From positions 41,606 through 105,605 of the forward strand of contig NZ_JACJFM010000006.1 in the NCBI RefSeq assembly GCF_014164585.1: a stretch of 64,000 bases of DNA, in the 5' to 3' direction. Shown one piece after another: positions 61,341 to 64,000 of this stretch (positions within the stretch are counted from its first letter, which is position 1; each line of letters begins with the position of its first letter). The DNA comes from Oceanospirillum sediminis (GTDB taxonomy: Bacteria > Pseudomonadota > Gammaproteobacteria > Pseudomonadales > Halomonadaceae). A model generated the notes under the pieces. That model saw only the letters and a program-made list of their open reading frames with translations. It was not told where the DNA came from and ran no database searches. The position numbers and the translations under genes are program-made.

Positions 61341-62311
61341 TATCGGTTTTCCTCGGCGGTATCTGATATCGGGTTACCCGACATATCAGATAGATGCTGA
61401 CGGGTGGTGGCCAGTTGCTGACACATTTGTTCGGCACCTGTCAGTACGCGGAGGGTCTGTCTCTGGATATGATCCGGTGGGATGAAATGCAGCTGGTTAT
61501 TTTTAACCGCTTTCAGAGAAGGCCAGCGTCGCCACTCATCCAGCCACTCAGGTCGCCGTTTGTCCATGCCGCTGGCAATGATTGCATCAGGGTTTGCTGC
61601 CAGTACGGCTTCGATATCGATTCGGGGTGCGATGCTATCCAGCTCAGCAAAGACGTTCTGGCCACCGCATAAACCGATAACCTGTGATATCAGGTTCTGT
61701 TGGTTGATAGTGATCAGAGGGCGGTTCCATACCTGATAAAAGACGCGAACCGGTTGTTGTTGCTGGTAAGTGTTCTTAAGTGCTGCCAGTCGGTTGTTGA
61801 ACTGTAAGGCCGCCTGATCGGCAATAGTCCGGGTATTCATGAGCTGTCCCAGACGTTTTACGGTTTCCGGAATTTGTTCCAGAAAACGGGTTTCAGTCAG
61901 ATAAACAGGAATGCCCAGAGCTTTCAGATGATGAATGGCTTTCTGATCATTACCGCTTTTCCAGCCAATGACCAGATCGGGTTTCAGTGCCAGAATTTTT
62001 TCAAGATCAAAGTGATTGTAGCTACCGATGACAGGGAGCTGAGTCGCGGCTTCAGGATAATTGCTGAAAGTAACGACGCCTACCAGTTTGTTTCCGGCTC
62101 CTGCACTGAAAATCAATTCTGTGACACTGGGTGCCAGGCTGATCACTCTGTTAGCCGGAGAACTGAGTTGCAGGAAGGTGCCTGTATCATCCTGAACCCT
62201 GATATCGGCTTGCAAGAGTGGTGCACCAATCAGGCTAAGTAAGCCTGAGGTGATCAGATATTTCAGGTAGCGCCCTGTTATCTGTCGAAAAAAATAGCAA
62301 ATGGGTAACAA
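61340..62311 (-). CDS. BtuF-like cobalamin-type periplasmic binding protein
   Basis: A 323-residue type III binding protein with a signal segment (YLITSGLLSLIGAPLLQA). The mature part follows BtuF: RVISLAPSVTELIFSAG, LEKILALKPDLVIGWKSGN and QVIGLCGGQNVFAELD. It should capture vitamin B12 or a related corrinoid; heme or siderophore is the alternative. The only start in frame is TTG at 62311 with weak AAGAG upstream. No cobalamin riboswitch was seen before it. Confidence 0.85.
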   Translation of the reverse strand: MLPICYFFRQITGRYLKYLITSGLLSLIGAPLLQADIRVQDDTGTFLQLSSPANRVISLAPSVTELIFSAGAGNKLVGVVTFSNYPEAATQLPVIGSYNHFDLEKILALKPDLVIGWKSGNDQKAIHHLKALGIPVYLTETRFLEQIPETVKRLGQLMNTRTIADQAALQFNNRLAALKNTYQQQQPVRVFYQVWNRPLITINQQNLISQVIGLCGGQNVFAELDSIAPRIDIEAVLAANPDAIIASGMDKRRPEWLDEWRRWPSLKAVKNNQLHFIPPDHIQRQTLRVLTGAEQMCQQLATTRQHLSDMSGNPISDTAEENR

Positions 62312-62431
62312 AGAAAGCTCTTCCGGATCCGCTGAATCGGTACTGTCTGGTTTATGTAGGCCAGCCTGTTTCTGCGATGGATTTTAACAGCTCACTTCTT
62401 CAGTTTCAGTGTTTATCCAGAGAGTTAGTAT

Positions 62432-63751
62432 TCAGAAGGCGCAACGGTTTCTGCCAGAATGTTTGGCCCGGTATAATTGCATATCGGCACTGTTTAACAG
62501 CTCGGAAGGTGTATGGTGCTGTTCTGACAGAGTCGCAATACCGACGCTGACAGTGACAGGATGCAGATAACCGGGATACTCTTCTACTGCTCGCCGGAGT
62601 TTTTCTGCAGTGACAGCGGCTTGTTGCAGAGTTGTTTCTGGTAGAATAATAACGAATTCTTCTCCGCCAAACCGGGCAATATAATCGCTGTTTCTCAGGC
62701 AGCCTCTGCTGGCATCGGCAACCTGCTGCAGTGCTTTATCTCCTTCCAGATGACCATGAGTATCATTAAACATTTTGAAATGATCGATATCGAAAATCAG
62801 TACAGATAAAGCTTTGCGATGGCGTCTGGAATAATCAAAAAAGCGTTCCAGGTAACGGGTCAGAGCTCTTTTATTGGGCAGCTGAGTTAATTCATCGGTA
62901 TTTGCCAGATGGGCCAGACGGATATTCAGATCTTCCAGTTCATTCTGTTTGTTTCTGAGTTGTTGTTCAAAAAATTTACGTTCAGATATATCCCGGACGG
63001 CAGATATACGGATGGTTTTGTCTTTGTACTTGTGAGATTTTCCACAAATCTCAACATAAATCTCTTTACCCTGCAGGTTCAGGACTCTGGCTTCGTATAT
63101 CTCAGACGAATTTGTATCTATATGCTGAATCACATCCTGTTTACTGTCATCTGCGACAAAATCGAGTACGTGTTTGCCCAGAGCTTCTGATCTGGGGCAA
63201 TTAAACATTCTCTCAAATTCAGGGTTTACATCAATGATCAGACCCTGTTCAGACAATACGATCGCTTCAAAGGCTGCTTCTGCCAGCTGACGGAAGCGCT
63301 CATTCATCTCCTTTTCCCGGGCTTCAGCTTTTTTCAGTTCCGTAATATCCCGGCCGATTCCCAGAAAACCGGTTAATTCATTATTTGCATTGTGTATTGC
63401 GGTTACGGATAAATAGACGGGGACACGCTTGCCTGTGCGTGTGATATAGGTCCACTCCTTTTCATCTGCGCAGTCTGTTCGGGCTATAGCGACGAAGGTT
63501 TCAAAACCAGCGGGAACGGTCTGTCCCAGAGTGCTGGATAACTTTGCAGCGTACTCTTTGACTTCTGCCGGGTCATGGATAATTGCCGGGGTTTGCTTAT
63601 TGATCAGATCTTCAGCATTGTACTCCAGAAGCTCCAGAGCGTAATGATTGATAAACGTAATGATGCCATCAGGCCTGGTGGCAATGATCGTCATGTTGGC
63701 GCTGTTCAGAATCGCCTGGTAAAAAGGGTCCTGCAAAGAGATAAGCTGCAT
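62432..63751 (-). CDS. PAS-PAS diguanylate cyclase
   Basis: A 439-residue cytosolic protein: PAS about 10-135 (MTIIATRPDGIITFINHYALELLEY) with a PAC end (GFLGIGRDITELKKAEAREK), a second PAS about 150-270, a short coiled coil (QLRNKQNELEDLNIRLAHLA) and a GGDEF domain about 280-439. The active site is GGEEF, and an RNSD inhibitory I-site sits five residues before it, so it should make c-di-GMP and be feedback-inhibited. It pairs in function with the EAL protein at 26.6 kb. GGGAAG precedes the start. Confidence 0.92.
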   Translation of the reverse strand: MQLISLQDPFYQAILNSANMTIIATRPDGIITFINHYALELLEYNAEDLINKQTPAIIHDPAEVKEYAAKLSSTLGQTVPAGFETFVAIARTDCADEKEWTYITRTGKRVPVYLSVTAIHNANNELTGFLGIGRDITELKKAEAREKEMNERFRQLAEAAFEAIVLSEQGLIIDVNPEFERMFNCPRSEALGKHVLDFVADDSKQDVIQHIDTNSSEIYEARVLNLQGKEIYVEICGKSHKYKDKTIRISAVRDISERKFFEQQLRNKQNELEDLNIRLAHLANTDELTQLPNKRALTRYLERFFDYSRRHRKALSVLIFDIDHFKMFNDTHGHLEGDKALQQVADASRGCLRNSDYIARFGGEEFVIILPETTLQQAAVTAEKLRRAVEEYPGYLHPVTVSVGIATLSEQHHTPSELLNSADMQLYRAKHSGRNRCAF

Positions 63752-63873
63752 ATGGCTTCCCGGACATCAAAGGTCTTTATCTAGCATTGCTTAGTCTTTA
63801 ATAAAGATCAATATTTGCCACATTACAATAAGATGGTGCTCCAGAATGTTTGTGAAAAAATGATAAAAAAGTA

Positions 63874-63901
63874 TTGCAAGAAAGAGATAAATAGATATAA
63901 T
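63874..63901 (+). promoter_or_regulatory. tRNA-Asn promoter
   Basis: TTGCAA (63874-63879) and a perfect TATAAT (63896-63901) are 16 bp apart, followed by the GC-rich ACGCCGC discriminator typical of stringently controlled stable-RNA promoters, about 20 bp before the tRNA. Confidence 0.75.
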
Positions 63902-63922
63902 ACGCCGCATCTCTGAAAGAGA

Positions 63923-63998
63923 TCCCTGATAGCTCAGTTGGTAGAGCAGTAGACTGTTAATCTATTGGTCGCAGGTTCGAGTCCTGCTCGGGGAGCCA
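63923..63998 (+). tRNA. tRNA-Asn (GTT)
   Basis: A 76-nt cloverleaf. The acceptor stem TCCCTGA pairs with TCGGGGA with one G-T pair. The D arm is GCTCAGTTGGTAGAGC, the anticodon loop CTGTTAA (GTT) on a GTAGA/TCTAT stem, the T arm GCAGGTTCGAGTCCTGC, and CCA is encoded at the 3' end. Confidence 0.97.
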
Positions 63999-64000
63999 GA

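Noticed and set aside
62312..62431. Cobalamin riboswitch before the btuF-like gene
   Set aside because: The 120-bp gap to the cyclase gene is too short for the aptamer and lacks a B12-box-like stretch on either strand.
1..64000. CRISPR arrays, insertion sequences, prophage, integrons, rRNA operons
   Set aside because: No evenly spaced direct repeats, transposase or integrase motifs, phage structural genes or rRNA sequence were seen on either strand.

Overview
The window reads as one continuous stretch of a gammaproteobacterial chromosome with balanced base composition, tightly packed genes and no insertion sequences, phage genes, rRNA or CRISPR arrays. The housekeeping block at about 45.1-52.3 kb (FbpC/PotA-type ATPase, argF, monothiol glutaredoxin, 2-Cys peroxiredoxin, rnt, motY, argG) has the gene neighbourhood familiar from Pseudomonas and its marine relatives. 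A CcoM-like mini-subunit and the sodium-type flagellar protein MotY point the same way. I place it in the Oceanospirillales/Pseudomonadales group. Several eukaryote-like proteins would suit an animal-associated member such as Endozoicomonadaceae, but that is inference.

Region by region. 0.1-16.4 kb is an accessory, regulator-dense stretch of divergent regulator/target pairs: LysR with an EamA exporter; LysR with a zinc-type alcohol dehydrogenase broken by one in-frame TAG; a GlxA-type AraC regulator with a cysteine hydrolase; LysR with an azoreductase; LysR with an FAD-linked 2-hydroxyacid oxidase and an orphan TRAP binding protein; and a LuxR solo. A secreted cyclophilin of strikingly eukaryotic type lies at 8.3-8.9 kb. 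16.4-22.7 kb holds a Kef K+/H+ antiporter with its flavoprotein subunit, a DEDDh exonuclease, a BCCT transporter and a small-molecule kinase. 23.1-26.5 kb is thiBPQ (thiamine ABC importer), which lacks a visible TPP riboswitch. 26.6-31.4 kb has a GAF-PAS-GGDEF-EAL protein and a Na+/phosphate cotransporter with a small basic coiled-coil partner.

31.5-41.6 kb is the most structured regulatory area. It has a MarR/VOC divergon with a 14-bp inverted-repeat operator, a DJ-1 family gene and a PAS-type sigma-54 activator. It then has a textbook nitric-oxide module: norR divergent from hmp, with three GT-N7-AC NorR sites, an IHF-like site and a -24/-12 promoter laid out in order. Downstream of norR, in one direction, come an MFS transporter, a KDPG-aldolase family enzyme and an eIF2B-alpha-like protein without the isomerase cysteine. 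That combination is not a pathway I can name and is the best candidate here for something undescribed.

41.7-45 kb has a catalytically dead LytM/LysM lipoprotein, a carboxylesterase, ccoM, a disordered small protein behind a hairpin-rich leader and a hotdog-fold protein. 52.4-64 kb has a persulfide-dioxygenase-like MBL enzyme divergent from a SulP transporter, a crotonase, gloA, a btuFCD-like importer translationally coupled to a diheme cytochrome c, a PAS-PAS-GGDEF cyclase and tRNA-Asn. All coordinates come from reading the sequence; family calls come from remembered motifs, not searches.
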